Shown in pieces: positions 21,101 through 29,520 of a stretch of DNA of 64,000 nt. Position 1 is the first letter of the stretch; every line of letters starts with the position of its first letter. The stretch is taken from NCBI GenBank assembly GCA_035610365.1, contig CM069433.1:178390882-178454881 (forward strand), read 5' to 3'. Below the pieces are notes generated by a model. The model saw only the letters and a list, made by a program, of their open reading frames with translations. It ran no database searches and was not told the origin of the DNA. This DNA comes from Aquatica leii. Taxonomy: Eukaryota; Arthropoda; Insecta; Coleoptera; Lampyridae. Position numbers and translations under genes: made by a program.

Positions 21101-22787
21101 GGTGAGACTGAGTAAAATAGCAAAATAAGATTCATATTGATGTAAGATAATGATAAGTAAATTACAACGAGTAAAGAGATATTTCTTTTGTGCAAGTGAA
21201 TAAACAAAAACTGAAAAGTTTACATTAACAAATTATTCATACAGTAGTAAGTCACAACAAACAACAGCATTAGTCCACATGGCTATTCAAAACAACTAAG
21301 AAAAACTCATTGTGTAGGCTTTCATGGCCAGTGTCACTATTACTAATAACTTCTACCGGGTTTCGTCGTGTGTCAAAACTCTGTCGACTGTCGAGTACGC
21401 CCAGCGATAAAAAACTAGTTCAGTCATCCTGAAGTAGCTGGCAGTATGGACAGCAAAACTTCAGACGCAAGTTTGGACACACGGCGAAACCCAGAAGAAA
21501 TTAATAGTAATAAAAAAAAAACCAATTCATCAGATGAAATTGCTATATGCATTGCTTTTGCCTACATGACGGTAGGTACTAAAGCAATTTTGATAATAAT
21601 GCATACAACTATGTTAATTATTAAAGATGTCAGAAGAAACATACCCAATTTCTAAGTGGGCATATCGAAAATAATAAATATCGTCAAAAAAGGTAAAACA
21701 TGAACTTAACTGATGACAGCCAGGCGCTGATACAAGGGGAGGAGCCAATGGAAACAATTGCCCCACCCTGACCAATTTTTAAATCGTCTTAGTTACAAGT
21801 ATTGTTATTAACCCATCACTACCCAAGTAGATTAAATCAATTGATCAAGTGAATTTCTGAAATATAGATAAAATCAAACAAAATCCTGTATCCCCTTCTG
21901 ACTGCAGACAAAAACAATATGAAGCTTCAAGGATAGGAAATAAAATAATCATCTTAAAAAAAGTATGACTTACCCAATAACTTTCTCGAGGTCTTCTACT
22001 GTAGCAATTTTACTGTGAAAAGTAGTCTCTAAAGCAGTTACTTCATCTATGACTTGGTCAGGCTTACAGTTTTTGTTTAATAATGTAGCAGACAACCCTA
22101 TGATACGTGGTTCTTCATCTAAATCATTATAATATGACATCACTTGCCTCATAGCATGATCATTAACAGCATTGTGACATTCATCAAAAATTAATAGATT
22201 CACTTGATTTAAAGCTAAAAAAAATGCGTAGTACAATTACAAATGACTTCAGTAACTTACTTAAAAAAGCAGGTGCAAGGAGATTAACCAGTATCTGCGC
22301 AGTCATTATGAGGATTTGATGAGTTTCAAATTCCTTGTGCCACATTTCTCGATTCCAAGAATCCACATTCATTTCGCCGCTGTATGCCCCTACATCTTGA
22401 TTTGTTAAAGTACGTAAATATTTTGCTTGTTGATCTACTAAAGCAACCGTATTAACTAACATAATACTAAGTTTTCCACCTTGGCTTAAAGGTCTACAAA
22501 AAAAAAGATTCGATTAGGATAAATTCGTATAAATTGCAATACTTTTGAAGCGGTTTTGATAATCTTTTCAAGATCATCACAGCAATTAAAGTTTTGCCAG
22601 AACCAGTAGGTAAAAAAATTATCGTATTCTGTTTAATGGCAATTTCCATAATGCTGATTTGGTAATCTCTAGGTTTAAAATCGTCAGTCATTATTAAACC
22701 TTCCATTTCTATGATTTCTATGATTTCTATTGAGAGCTGAAGCAAAATAAAATTTATATATTTATAAATGAACAAAAATTACTTACC
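5608..22787 (-). CDS. Dcr-2: Dicer-2-type endoribonuclease, N-terminal half (partial gene)
   Basis: Dicer-2 cleaves long dsRNA into siRNAs for antiviral and transposon silencing. Eight exons are visible, including one 5' UTR exon. CDS exons: 22543-22706, 22261-22493, 21974-22214, 14024-14942, 6467-6733, 6205-6417, 5608-6153. Together they give 861 uninterrupted codons with consistent phases. Domains in order: DExD/H helicase with Walker A PTGSGKT, DECHN box and SAT motif; helicase C domain ending in QSKGRARH; dimerisation (DUF283) domain; platform, reaching the start of PAZ (TPWYRRDEQ). The intact ATPase motifs favour Dicer-2 over Dicer-1. Insect Dicer-2 proteins are about 1650-1720 aa, so the PAZ core, both RNase III domains and the dsRBD should lie left of the window. 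Two introns exceed 7 kb and are full of transposons. Confidence 0.93.
6205..6417 (-). CDS. Dcr-2: Dicer-2 exon, end of dimerisation domain and linker
   Basis: Encodes GPFMSTKKQAKRAAALKACE, the dsRBD-like end of the DUF283 fold, then a linker with a basic KKRR stretch. Ends HSKQ at a GTAAAT donor. 71 codons, phase 0. Confidence 0.88.
6467..6733 (-). CDS. Dcr-2: Dicer-2 exon, dimerisation (DUF283) domain
   Basis: Begins YLVGTNEART after ATTGCAG. Contains the Dicer dimerisation-domain hallmark of a KVDLLSAISLLCRYC helix followed by YTPNWYLE. Ends EPIQ at a GTAAGT donor. 89 codons, phase 0 at both ends. Confidence 0.9.
7090..7325 (+). pseudogene. Ty1/Copia reverse transcriptase remnant
   Basis: With frame changes, the plus strand reads LDNKFLHGAAETV (as in the Copia DVKNAFLHG..ETV motif), KVCLLIQE, KAPKEFEL and then MIFIAVCVDDVLI, which holds the Copia catalytic VDD. 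Several segments are missing. This is a short, old fragment inside a Dicer-2 intron, with no LTR seen. Confidence 0.55.
7355..8650 (-). pseudogene. Mariner-type DDE transposase remnant
   Basis: Read on the minus strand with several breaks: CGIIGDSLIGPYFIDGHLNG, LPILLENVN, MWYQHDGCPAH (second catalytic Asp region), GRWIGRAGS, then VPTTRENMLERIRNACAQI and a C-terminal helix (7798-8001). This is the layout of insect mariner-superfamily transposases of the DUF4817 type, related to the element at 41.6-43.5 kb. The lower-coordinate terminus may be the GGGTGATTTTT near 7360. Stops and frameshifts make it inactive. Confidence 0.7.
8858..9187 (-). pseudogene. Pogo/Tigger-type transposase fragment
   Basis: The minus strand encodes YNMNETGLTTSQ followed by VIGDAINALGNTISPFMMF and FKEHM-like LKEHMIKGVRPGT, the start of the DDE_1 catalytic core of pogo/Tigger-like transposases. 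The first catalytic Asp position reads N (NMNETG), and a piece between TTSQ and the AINALGN block is missing. It lies next to the Helitron 3' end. Confidence 0.6.
9585..9923 (-). pseudogene. Helitron helicase C-terminal region
   Basis: Encodes YPTEFLNSLDLPGMPPHVL, then ILIRNINPPRLCNGTR and FKGEDVLLPRIPMIP, the conserved C-terminal PIF1/Helitron helicase segment. The QFPVRLAFSMSINKTQ motif at the end is intact. The frame is separate from the upstream helicase part. Confidence 0.8.
10013..10856 (-). pseudogene. Helitron PIF1-like helicase region
   Basis: Overlapping frames encode the Walker A segment FFIDAPGGTGKTFLL, then IIIWDECTMSH (motif II) and ALILLSGDFRQTLPVIP (motif III), as in PIF1 helicases. 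Frameshifts fall near 10411 and 10600. Confidence 0.85.
10996..11749 (-). pseudogene. Helitron Rep (HUH) region
   Basis: Two pieces in broken frames: YYLYRLMIRQDAENHILKC..LFHQYIVDMY and NPNELGRMLIV (Helitron_like_N), then HHVFGETRCWMYSIEWQKRG followed by LPHALILVWL. The family's HUH motif reads HAHILI-like; here the second His is Leu, so the nuclease would be inactive. Confidence 0.75.
12182..12821 (-). pseudogene. Helitron protein, N-terminal part
   Basis: Starts MPPKRQAIGRSTPQARKKRA, continues with Arg-rich repeats (three imperfect ETRSSES-like units), then a Cys-containing segment with CMYCSAFKFKNE, as seen at the start of insect Helitron proteins. Two overlapping frames (12315-12821 and 12182-12523) show a frameshift. 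Confidence 0.75.
13249..14023. other. Dicer-2 intron sequence, nothing recognised
   Basis: AT-rich intron between the Helitron 5' end and the helicase C exon. No protein-like frame or obvious repeat was seen. Confidence 0.45.
14024..14942 (-). CDS. Dcr-2: Dicer-2 exon, helicase C-terminal domain
   Basis: Begins at a TTTCAG acceptor with GYSTNPNEVIRPYKRY. The exon starts upstream of the longest ATG-initiated frame. Contains GIIFVQRRFTA, VASNVLEEGVDIP and QSKGRARHKDSF (motif VI). Ends NR before GTGAGT. 919 nt, phase 2 to phase 0. Confidence 0.92.
14943..17160. other. Dicer-2 intron sequence, mostly unrecognised
   Basis: AT-rich sequence. Around 16070-16200 an AAACGAAACTAAGC-like motif recurs with inverted partial copies, giving short hairpins. 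A CACCCTGTATA-like end near 16410 resembles mariner-type termini. No coding region is supported. Confidence 0.35.
17161..17490 (-). pseudogene. Mariner-type transposase fragment
   Basis: The minus strand encodes LNGQEYLQFLQDNLPILLRDV, the segment between the first and second catalytic Asp of mariner-superfamily transposases. The flanking regions carry stops. Short outward-reading GGGTGT and ACACCCCGT motifs nearby may be terminal sequence. Confidence 0.5.
17510..18910 (-). pseudogene. Non-LTR retrotransposon: end of ORF1 and endonuclease part of ORF2
   Basis: On the minus strand: an RRM-like end of ORF1 (KVIVINKEKKNEMVVAEMGG), a charged stretch, then an APE-type endonuclease starting LRVLFWNVAEIK, with VVGLQETWLEE, IIVGGDFNARIGEKGE, GRGESIIDFVMTNE and ESDHQPLE. 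The order and motifs match insect Jockey/I/R1-group elements. Frameshifts are present, and no reverse transcriptase follows, so the copy is cut at about 17510. The pyrimidine-rich plus strand opens long shadow frames here. Confidence 0.8.
18968..19201 (-). repeat. Penelope flank, downstream copy
   Basis: 234 bp, the reverse complement of 20438-20671 with only about one mismatch seen. In the element's orientation it lies downstream of the ORF and carries the sense hammerhead motif. Confidence 0.9.
19025..19068 (-). ncRNA. Hammerhead ribozyme motif (type I), downstream flank
   Basis: Read on the minus strand: stem I TGTAA, core CTGACGA, an AT-rich self-complementary stem II of 17 nt, core GAA, a very short stem III ACTAGT, cleavage-site T, and the closing stem I strand TTACA. 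All conserved positions of the type I hammerhead are present. Hammerheads with tiny stem III are known in Penelope-like elements, where they are thought to work better as dimers. Confidence 0.8.
19258..20437 (-). pseudogene. Penelope-like reverse transcriptase with GIY-YIG endonuclease, N-terminally truncated
   Basis: The open frame runs from the junction with the right inverted flank (20437) to a stop at 19258, with no internal stop. The first ATG is at 20385. Seen: SSGLAMGSNISPLAAEIFMN (RT motif B'), WFRYVDDCIVLF (catalytic YVDD), NNFLPYLDLLL, then the GIY-YIG domain with SGVYKISCSSCNCSYVGQTG, RKFKTRLKEH and a His/Glu-containing C-terminus (NHLEILEIHRLY). The N-terminal RT motifs, including the first catalytic Asp, are absent, so the protein cannot be active despite its intact frame. 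Confidence 0.9.
20438..20671 (+). repeat. Penelope flank, upstream inverted copy
   Basis: Inverted copy of the downstream flank. It joins directly to the truncated RT frame. Such inverted pseudo-LTR arrangements are known from Penelope-like elements. Confidence 0.9.
20571..20614 (+). ncRNA. Hammerhead ribozyme motif (type I), upstream flank
   Basis: The same motif on the plus strand: TGTAA 20571-20575, CTGACGA 20576-20582, stem II 20583-20599, GAA 20600-20602, stem III 20603-20608, predicted cleavage after 20609, stem I strand 20610-20614. In the element's orientation this copy is antisense. Confidence 0.8.
20683..20900 (-). pseudogene. Non-LTR retrotransposon ORF1, upstream part
   Basis: The minus strand encodes a Lys/Glu-rich coiled coil (EELVERIEKLEKKAEDEKK) followed by KRKNNIVIKG, typical of ORF1 proteins just before the RRM-like domain. 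It continues on the other side of the Penelope element at 18910. Together they show that the Penelope element inserted into this non-LTR copy. Confidence 0.7.
21339..21511. repeat. Short inverted repeat, possible Penelope-type remnant
   Basis: About 42 bp at 21339-21380 (ending GTGTGTCAAAACT) is the imperfect reverse complement of 21469-21511. The loop contains CCTGAAGTAGCTGGC, reminiscent of a decayed hammerhead core. No protein remains. Confidence 0.35.
21974..22214 (-). CDS. Dcr-2: Dicer-2 exon, DECH box and SAT motif
   Basis: Encodes LLIFDECHNAV (motif II) and IIGLSATLLN (motif III). Ends at a GTAAGT donor in phase 2. The next exon begins about 7 kb away with the expected phase. Confidence 0.9.
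22261..22493 (-). CDS. Dcr-2: Dicer-2 exon, helicase motifs Ia-Ib
   Basis: Begins after a T-rich acceptor ending TTTGTAG. Encodes MLVNTVALVDQQAKYL, the conserved segment after Walker A in Dicers, and LIMTAQILVNLL. Ends at a GTAAGT donor. Confidence 0.9.
22543..22736 (-). CDS. Dcr-2: Dicer-2 exon with start codon and Walker A
   Basis: The chosen ATG is at 22706 (MEGLIMTDDFKPRDYQ). An upstream in-frame ATG at 22775 lies in the intron, so it is not used. Contains FLPTGSGKT. The donor after CAA AA is GTATTG. Phase matches the next exon. Confidence 0.9.
22738..22787 (-). other. Dcr-2: Dicer-2 intron 1 and end of 5' UTR exon
   Basis: On the minus strand a GTAAGT donor at 22786-22781 follows an exon ending ...GAATTCG. 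The acceptor TTGCTTCAG lies just before 22736, giving an intron of about 50 nt within the 5' UTR. The transcription start is unknown; the UTR exon extends rightward from 22787 for an undetermined distance. Confidence 0.6.
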
Positions 22788-23259
22788 GAATTCGATCAGC
22801 GAAAAGCCGAAATTTTGATTTTATATCATTTAGAATGATTCATTAAACAAATTAATCATATACACTATTGATAATAAACAGATAAACAAATAAGATAATT
22901 TAACATTGTTGCAAACTACGGAATCTATCGGCACTATCACATAATTACTGATTATTACCACATTCAATTGATTACTAAAATTAACTAAAATCGCACTATC
23001 ACCAGCTATCACCCCTAGATCACCCAAAATAAACCAGAGATCTCAACAGTGGTGCACACGTCATACAGTTATATATACAGAGTGAGTCATAACTATAAAA
23101 CTATTCGTATAAAAGTCATCTTTACCTTTTTAAATAGTGTTTATTATTACTTTCATTACTTACATTGTATTATATCAGAATTTAATTATATTATACAATA
23201 CATATATTTTTTCAAATTATATTATTTTTGATTGTATTGTAAAAAAATATATTTAAGTA

Positions 23260-23375
23260 ATATTTGAAAATCCATATAAACCATGTGTGTTTTCTTCTAT
23301 TCCCGCTATTTCAATAGATACTAAATGCTTTAAATTAAATTTAGGCTCCAGCTGATTTATTTTACTTACTGTACC
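23260..23375. repeat. Dispersed repeat, copy A
   Basis: Resembles 35726-35846 over about 115 bp (shared blocks such as ATGTGTGTTTTCT, ATAGAT.CTAAATG.TTTAAATTA, TGATTTATTT.ACTTACTGT). Family unknown; the second copy is interrupted by a hAT-type element. Confidence 0.5.
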
Positions 23376-23639
23376 GGGTGAGTCAACAATAGAATGTAAA
23401 GTAAATTTATAGTTAAACTTTACCAATAAAATATATTTATATATTATATAGTTACTAAATGTGCACATTTTAAAATTATTGTAGAGTATACAACGTACAA
23501 AGTTGGTCTTTATCCATATAGAACTCTCTGTGTATAAAAAAATTAGATAGAATAATGTTTAAAATACAAGTTTAAACTTGGAAAACTTGTGTACCTTATA
23601 TATTTTTTGATATTGAAACGTTCGAGGAATTATTTCCAA

Positions 23640-24400
23640 ATGCAAGAGCCTTCTATTCCCTGTACGGCGAAAAGATAGAGTTAAGCTACTCCTTCAATTT
23701 TGTATGATAATTTAAACCAATGCATGAAGAGACAAGTTTACACGGCTCAAATTAGTAAAAGCGCAAAAATTCAAAAATTATGTAATGTATAATATAGGCA
23801 TTAAAGATTAAAGTACATAGGAAAACGTATAATTTTCAATTAATGTACAAAATTATAAATTTCTACTTATAACAAATAAATACGTTTACAACTTTATTTG
23901 TTAATTTAGTTACACGATTTTTTTTTTAAATTTATCAAATAACACTTGGAGGGAACAACTAAACATTTCAAACGCGCATAAACAAGAGCTTCATTAAATT
24001 TTTACTTATTAACAAATTTGACGAACTAAAACTATGACATATTTTATGGGAGTTTAAATAACATTCTGTATAAAAAAAATAGGATGATTCGGATAAAGAA
24101 GTCATCCTCCACACGAATATACACAAATGTCTTTCAAAGTATTGAAAAATACTATTTTGTCAACTGAATGGAAGTTACAAAAACTTTAAACTGCGAATAA
24201 ATTAGCCAAAATGTCGAACGTTAAACTCAGGTCAAACTGAAGTATGTCATTTGATTGTTGTAATACTGACTTTAAAATTTTAACCAATGAAAAAAATTTA
24301 TTCAAATTTAGCGCCTATTTGAGGGGAAGGACTTACCTCTATCTTTTCGCCGTACAGAGAATAGAAGCTGTTATCCATCTTCTAGAAGATATACCGAAAA
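23640..24400. repeat. Inverted-repeat pair
   Basis: 23648-23680 (TTCTATTCCCTGTACGGCGA onward) is the reverse complement of 24333-24365 with about one mismatch, and weaker matching continues inward. It could be a fold-back or MITE-like element; ends and target duplication are not clear. Confidence 0.4.
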
Positions 24401-25031
24401 ATAGGGTACGCTCGAAAAGAATTTCCGTAAGTGTATATATACCGACGAGACAGATCGTAGGTCAGTTATTGCTGGAATGCGAATACAGCAGTGTTAAGAA
24501 GATTATTAAAATGAAAATAAATAAGTCGTTAGCACGCGTGTGTCTAGATAAATATACCGAGAATAATTGTGTACGTGATTTTTAGTGTAAACAAGTGTGA
24601 AGCTATCCGCGGACGTTATCTTATCTTCGTGTAAGTGATAGTGTTATACAACGGTTATACATAAATTAGTGTAAGTGTTTTCATTAAATATTATTAGATT
24701 TAATTAGTTCGGTTAATTTAAGTGTACATATTTCTAGAATAAGTAAACGTTTTTTTAGTCGTTTAAATAAATTAGTTTTTAATAATAAAATACGCAACAA
24801 TATGTTAAAAAAACTCCCAACTTTTGCAAAGTATGCATCTCCTATATTTATATCTTATTGTTTTTAATTGATTTTTCTGGTTTATTTATATTTTTCTTGT
24901 TTATTATTTGTTGCAGACCTAAAAACAATTGTCAAAATTAGCAAGGATCTGTTTATAATTAAAGTTATCAATAAACATCGGAAAATTAGAACAATCCCCA
25001 AATTTAAGTCAATTTGAGGAATATACACATA

Positions 25032-26418
25032 TGATAACAGGATTAAATATCAACACATATAAAAACACGTGCACAAACATCAATATTTTAAACAGAAGAA
25101 GAGTTAGTTAACTGACGGCTTGCCAGTAGGTACGGGAGTCCTGGTTACGGAAGCAACCCAGCTAAAGTTGAAGGTTTGATACAAACAAACCAAAAATACA
25201 CATATCATACACACATCATTATATCTCAACTTTATATGTTTTACGTATCAATAATATCGATTTTGTTTGTTTTGTTTTTTTTTTCATTATTAAAACAATT
25301 TTTGAAGAAACATTATTTTAATGTTACATAATTACATTGAAATTTAATTTAAGTTCGTAGCATCTTCTTATATTTATGATTGCGTTTATGTGTAAGTTTA
25401 GACACAGTATTAAGCGTTATCGTAAATTTGACTGTAATAATTAACCGTTTATTCTTACGTTTAAACATTATAAAAATAAAGGGGCGGGGAATCTAAAAGG
25501 ACGCTTAAAATGCAAGCTTCGTTTGTAGCGTTTTCCTTGTATTGCAATATCAATAACTTCATTTAGCATGTGTAGTTTTGTATAAAACATTTACGATTAG
25601 AAATGTAACCGAAATAATTAACCCTTTATTTGTACTTAAATTTAAACATAATTAAAATTGAAAGTGGTTTTATGTAGATGATTTTTCTTTGTGTGCAAAA
25701 ACAAGCTAATTAAACTTTATTACCACTTTATTTTTGTTATTTGTATATATTTGACGTGTTTTAGAATCAAACTGTGTTAATCTATTAGATCATTTTCTCT
25801 GCAGTTATTTATGCTATTCTCTGGCTTCAATTCTAAATTGTGAATAATAATTTGTTTTTTTCGTACGTTTATAATTTGATTATACAAGAGTCGCTCAAAG
25901 TTTGGACATACTTTTCAGTTACATTTACCTATTGATGGTGATTATAATAGGTTTGATAACAGATATAAAAACCATTGTGTGTATTGCTTTATAGAATGTA
26001 AATCTAATAGTTTTCTACCGTGATTGGGCAACAACAAACAGTCTGCTGGTTGCTCTCATGCTATGAGACCCTGTATTTTGTTATGTGTAATAGCGCAAGT
26101 TGCTTCCATGCTATGGAACCTTTCACATTTGTGTGTTTTTTATAGTCGCGGTAGGTTGCTTCCATGTTATAGGGCCCTACATTTTTGTTTACTTGTTTTA
26201 TATATAACTTATTATTCGTATTACTAAGTTTATATATGTATATACATATATGTTTTTGGCCTTAGTTGTTGTTCCAAACTTTCAACTTTAGCTGGGTTGA
26301 TTCGTAACCAGAACCCCAGTACCCATTGGCGAGGCGCCGATTATATAACACGTCTTCAGTTTAAAATGATGATGTTTGTGCACGTGTTTATATGTGTTGG
26401 TATTTAAATCTGTTATCA
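25032..26418. repeat. Fold-back element with ~150-bp inverted ends
   Basis: 25032-25184 and 26270-26418 are imperfect reverse complements, sharing ACACGTGCACAAACATCA, CTGGTTACG and CAACCCAGCTAAAGTTGAA. The interior (about 1.1 kb) has no transposase-like frame. It may be a non-autonomous DNA element; no clear target duplication was seen. Confidence 0.55.
26040..26205. repeat. Three ~55-bp tandem units
   Basis: A motif like GGTTGCTTCCATGCTATGGA recurs at about 26045, 26100 and 26153. A fourth, inverted copy lies at 26885-26940 (CATGGAAGCAACCTACCGCG), outside the fold-back. Family unknown. Confidence 0.45.
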
Positions 26419-28614
26419 GGTCTATTTATTTGTCTCATTTACTGTAATTTGAAATGTCTTTGCTTTACGACATGTGTTAATAGTTTTGATTACAAGCCGA
26501 TTGCTTTATCAACCTAAATTATTTAATTATCTTGCATTTACATTCAGTTAGAGTATCGAAGAGGTTTCTTCGTTCTGTTCTTCCTCTCATACGGCGGGTC
26601 CCACCGAACAACCAAAATTTTGGTTAAAATTTAACGAGTTAAATTCGAATAAAAATCACGATTAATTTTTTTACTGTGTGTTTTATTTAATCTCCTACTA
26701 ACTTCCCACATACCGAGAGTAAGCAGTGTATACCGAACTTAATACAACGTAGGTAGAGGGGAGGGGTAGCTTGATGATTACAGCTACAGCGAAATGTCGC
26801 TGCTTTTGTTTGTTTGCGGGTTTTAAATTTCAAACGCGAGTGGGTTACATCATAACACATAATTCAGAAGCTTAATGTTATAAAATGTAGGGTTCATTAT
26901 CATGGAAGCAACCTACCGCGACTTTAATACATAAAAACAAGCATCATAGACACAAGATACACTACTACATATAAAAGTAGAGAGTCCCCATATTATGAGA
27001 ACTTGTTTGTCCATCACGGTAAATAAATTATTAGATTACATCTTACAAAGCACTGGTGTTTGACAGTTTGACCAATTTTTATATCATCAAATTATAAACG
27101 CACAAAGAAGGTATTATGCATAATTTAGAATTGAAGTCAGAGATTAAGATTAATAAGTTGCAGAAAAATGATTTAATAGATTAATACAAATTGATTTTCA
27201 AACACGTTGTAGGTATATAATTAACAAAACAAATAGCGACAAAAAAATTTAAGTAGCGTCCTATTACAAACAAAGAAACATCTACGTAAATCCTCTTGAT
27301 ATTTTAATAATTTTCAAATTTTTCTATAAAATTGTTAATCATTCCAGTTGCATTTACGATGCTGAATGTTATATCAAAAATTACACATAAATGAATTATT
27401 AAATATAGAAGATAGGTACGACAAATTTCAATTACATTTCAATCATTTCTTTAAGACATGTGGATTTAGTAGGTACTATAGTAGTAAGCTTTAATTAATA
27501 ATTGGTGAAAAACATTGTTTATCAATTCCATATAAATACATTTTAAATGTATCACACACATAAAAACAATTGAATTGACAAAATTGAAATGGCCGCCAAT
27601 GCATTTGTTTCACCAAAACAAAGAAAACGTAGTGTAAACATAATGTTTACAAATTTTATCACTTTTTACGTCAGCTAACTAATATATTTAGTTATATACC
27701 CATAAAATTTCACAAGGCACAAAAAAAAACTAACATTACACAAGTTTTATATTATCAATGTTGATTGGACCGCGGGTCGACACCTTTCTTCCTAAAACGT
27801 TCCACCCTAATCGTGCGCAATCCCCTCTTAAAACGGATTCGTAGTTATCGTTTTTTCCGCCAGATGACGATGCTTACGCACTTTCGCGCGTCTTTAACTG
27901 GATTTAAATTTAAACTAGATCATCTCAATCACGCTTTTATTACCATCTAAAGAAAATAATTAGCGCTTTTGTAATAACACTAGACATTCTTGTAGGACGT
28001 CCATAAATCAAACAATATACAAAAATTATTTTATTATTAATAACTTACAATTGCAAATTTGTAATGTTTAATTTCTAATGAATGCGCAACACAGTCGAAA
28101 ACTATCAAACTCGCTCGAGAGTGATGTAGTCAAGTTTTAATACTGGAGCATTGACCACCAGCCGCCACTGACCTTGATTTGAAAAAAAGTTATCGAAACT
28201 TAACAAGACATAAAATATTTTCGTTTTATTTTATTGCAATGGTCTTAAAGCCATAATTTTATGTCACCGTACAATACCATACCTTCGTCAACTGGCCAGC
28301 ATAAAAATTGTTCCATTACTACAAATGCGAGTTAACAAAAATATTATGTCACAATTTAAGTTTGACACCACGAACTATAGAATAATAACAAAATACATAT
28401 TAGGTTAACATGAAACTTCCCCTAAAATATATGACGTTATAAGAAAGAACAGGTAAAGACTTTTGTGTATAACTTATTTTCACAAACAAACGAACCAGTA
28501 ATCTAGTTCATAATCCTGTTATTTAAAATGTTTTAATTTTTTGAGGACTTGGAACACAGTGTAACGCTTACTCCGGATCGAACTGCTTAGCTGTAACAGA
28601 AAGCTAGGGACGGT
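26419..28614. other. Intergenic sequence, nothing firm
   Basis: Apart from the inverted satellite unit at 26885-26940, I see no supported gene or element. The ORFs here lack protein-like composition. Confidence 0.4.
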
Positions 28615-29520
28615 ACGGTTTTCGGGCGCCAGGTTTGTTCGAGGAGTTTACTTTCCTGTTCGACGGTATTGTCCGGGTAACTGCAGTGAAGACACGGTTG
28701 TCCAGGGCTTCGAATAAACCTAAAAGCGGAGCGAGGCGACGGAAATAAAAGGCAACAATAAGTAAATAAAAATAACTTTATTTTATTCTTAAAATAAACG
28801 ATCATTCGGCGACATAGTCGAAGCGAGCGGAAGCGGCGGCCACAATCAAGCAAGCGTAGGGTGATCTATAAACCAATAACTAATTAGCGTGCGTTCGACA
28901 AGCGGTGACGTCGGTGACCAAGCAAATATGCATACAATACGAGGTCAACCTCCGTTGGATCGGTAAACAGAGTTACTCGGGTTCGAAGCTTAGGTGAAAA
29001 AGACGAGATTTAGGCACGTTACTAGAGGCGTATCCGCAGGCCAAAGCTAAACACTACGGATACGACGTGTTGATGGCATATTCGCAGGCCAAAGTCAGAC
29101 ACTACGAATACGACGTTTGGTAAAGGATAGAAGAAAGCGTATTCGCAAGCCAAAGCCAAACACTACGAATACGACGCCCGGTAAAGGATGGAGTAGGGAA
29201 GGGTAGACGGAGAGAGAAGCGGTATCTCTCCAGACGTTCGGTTAATATAAGCAAAGCGGCCTACCTTATAGTTCAGCTGGTGCAGTGGGACCCCGGAATT
29301 CTCTTCGGCTTGAGTTCCAACTGGAACTGGCGTTCCTGCGTTGAGGTCCCGGTTTTATTGCGGACGGTCAGAAGAACGACAACAACTTTAAGCGGGGATA
29401 ACATGCGCTCTGACGAGTGAATGCGCGTTCGGTACCCGTGGAAATTCCCTTCGATTATTTATTTCCAAACGAACGACGGATAAATATAATCTTGATTAAA
29501 CCATTGAGTAATAATTTAAG
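28615..29520 (-). repeat. Possible LTR with primer-binding site
   Basis: On the minus strand a GC-richer segment carries a TATA-like GCTTATATTAA, polyadenylation-like AATAAAATAAAG, and then TGGCGCCCGAAAACCG (28632 down to 28617), which resembles an LTR-retrotransposon primer-binding site. This fits a solo or truncated LTR plus the start of a leader. The outer LTR boundary is not visible, and no coding region follows. Confidence 0.35.
29028..29195. repeat. Three tandem hairpin units (~48-60 bp)
   Basis: Each unit begins CGTATCCG or (C)GTATTCG-like, has GCCAAAGC-like loop sequence, and ends with the matching reverse complement (CGGATACG or CGAATACG). Where the left arm changes C to T, the right arm changes G to A, so pairing is kept. 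Confidence 0.6.

Larger units (their letters stand above)
22788..25031. other. Intergenic region upstream of Dicer-2
   Basis: Holds the Dicer-2 5' UTR and promoter near 22.8-23.0 kb (start site not identifiable), a dispersed repeat (23260-23375) and an inverted-repeat pair (23640-24400). Otherwise AT-rich sequence without supported genes. Confidence 0.4.

Noticed and set aside
5608..22787. Dicer-1 as an alternative identity
   Set aside because: The intact Walker A, DECH and motif VI and the compact helicase layout fit Dicer-2. Dicer-1 was considered but cannot be fully excluded without the RNase III half.
24244..24585. 113-codon plus-strand ORF
   Set aside because: No recognisable motif, an unlikely start context, and overlap with one arm of an inverted repeat. 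Treated as chance.
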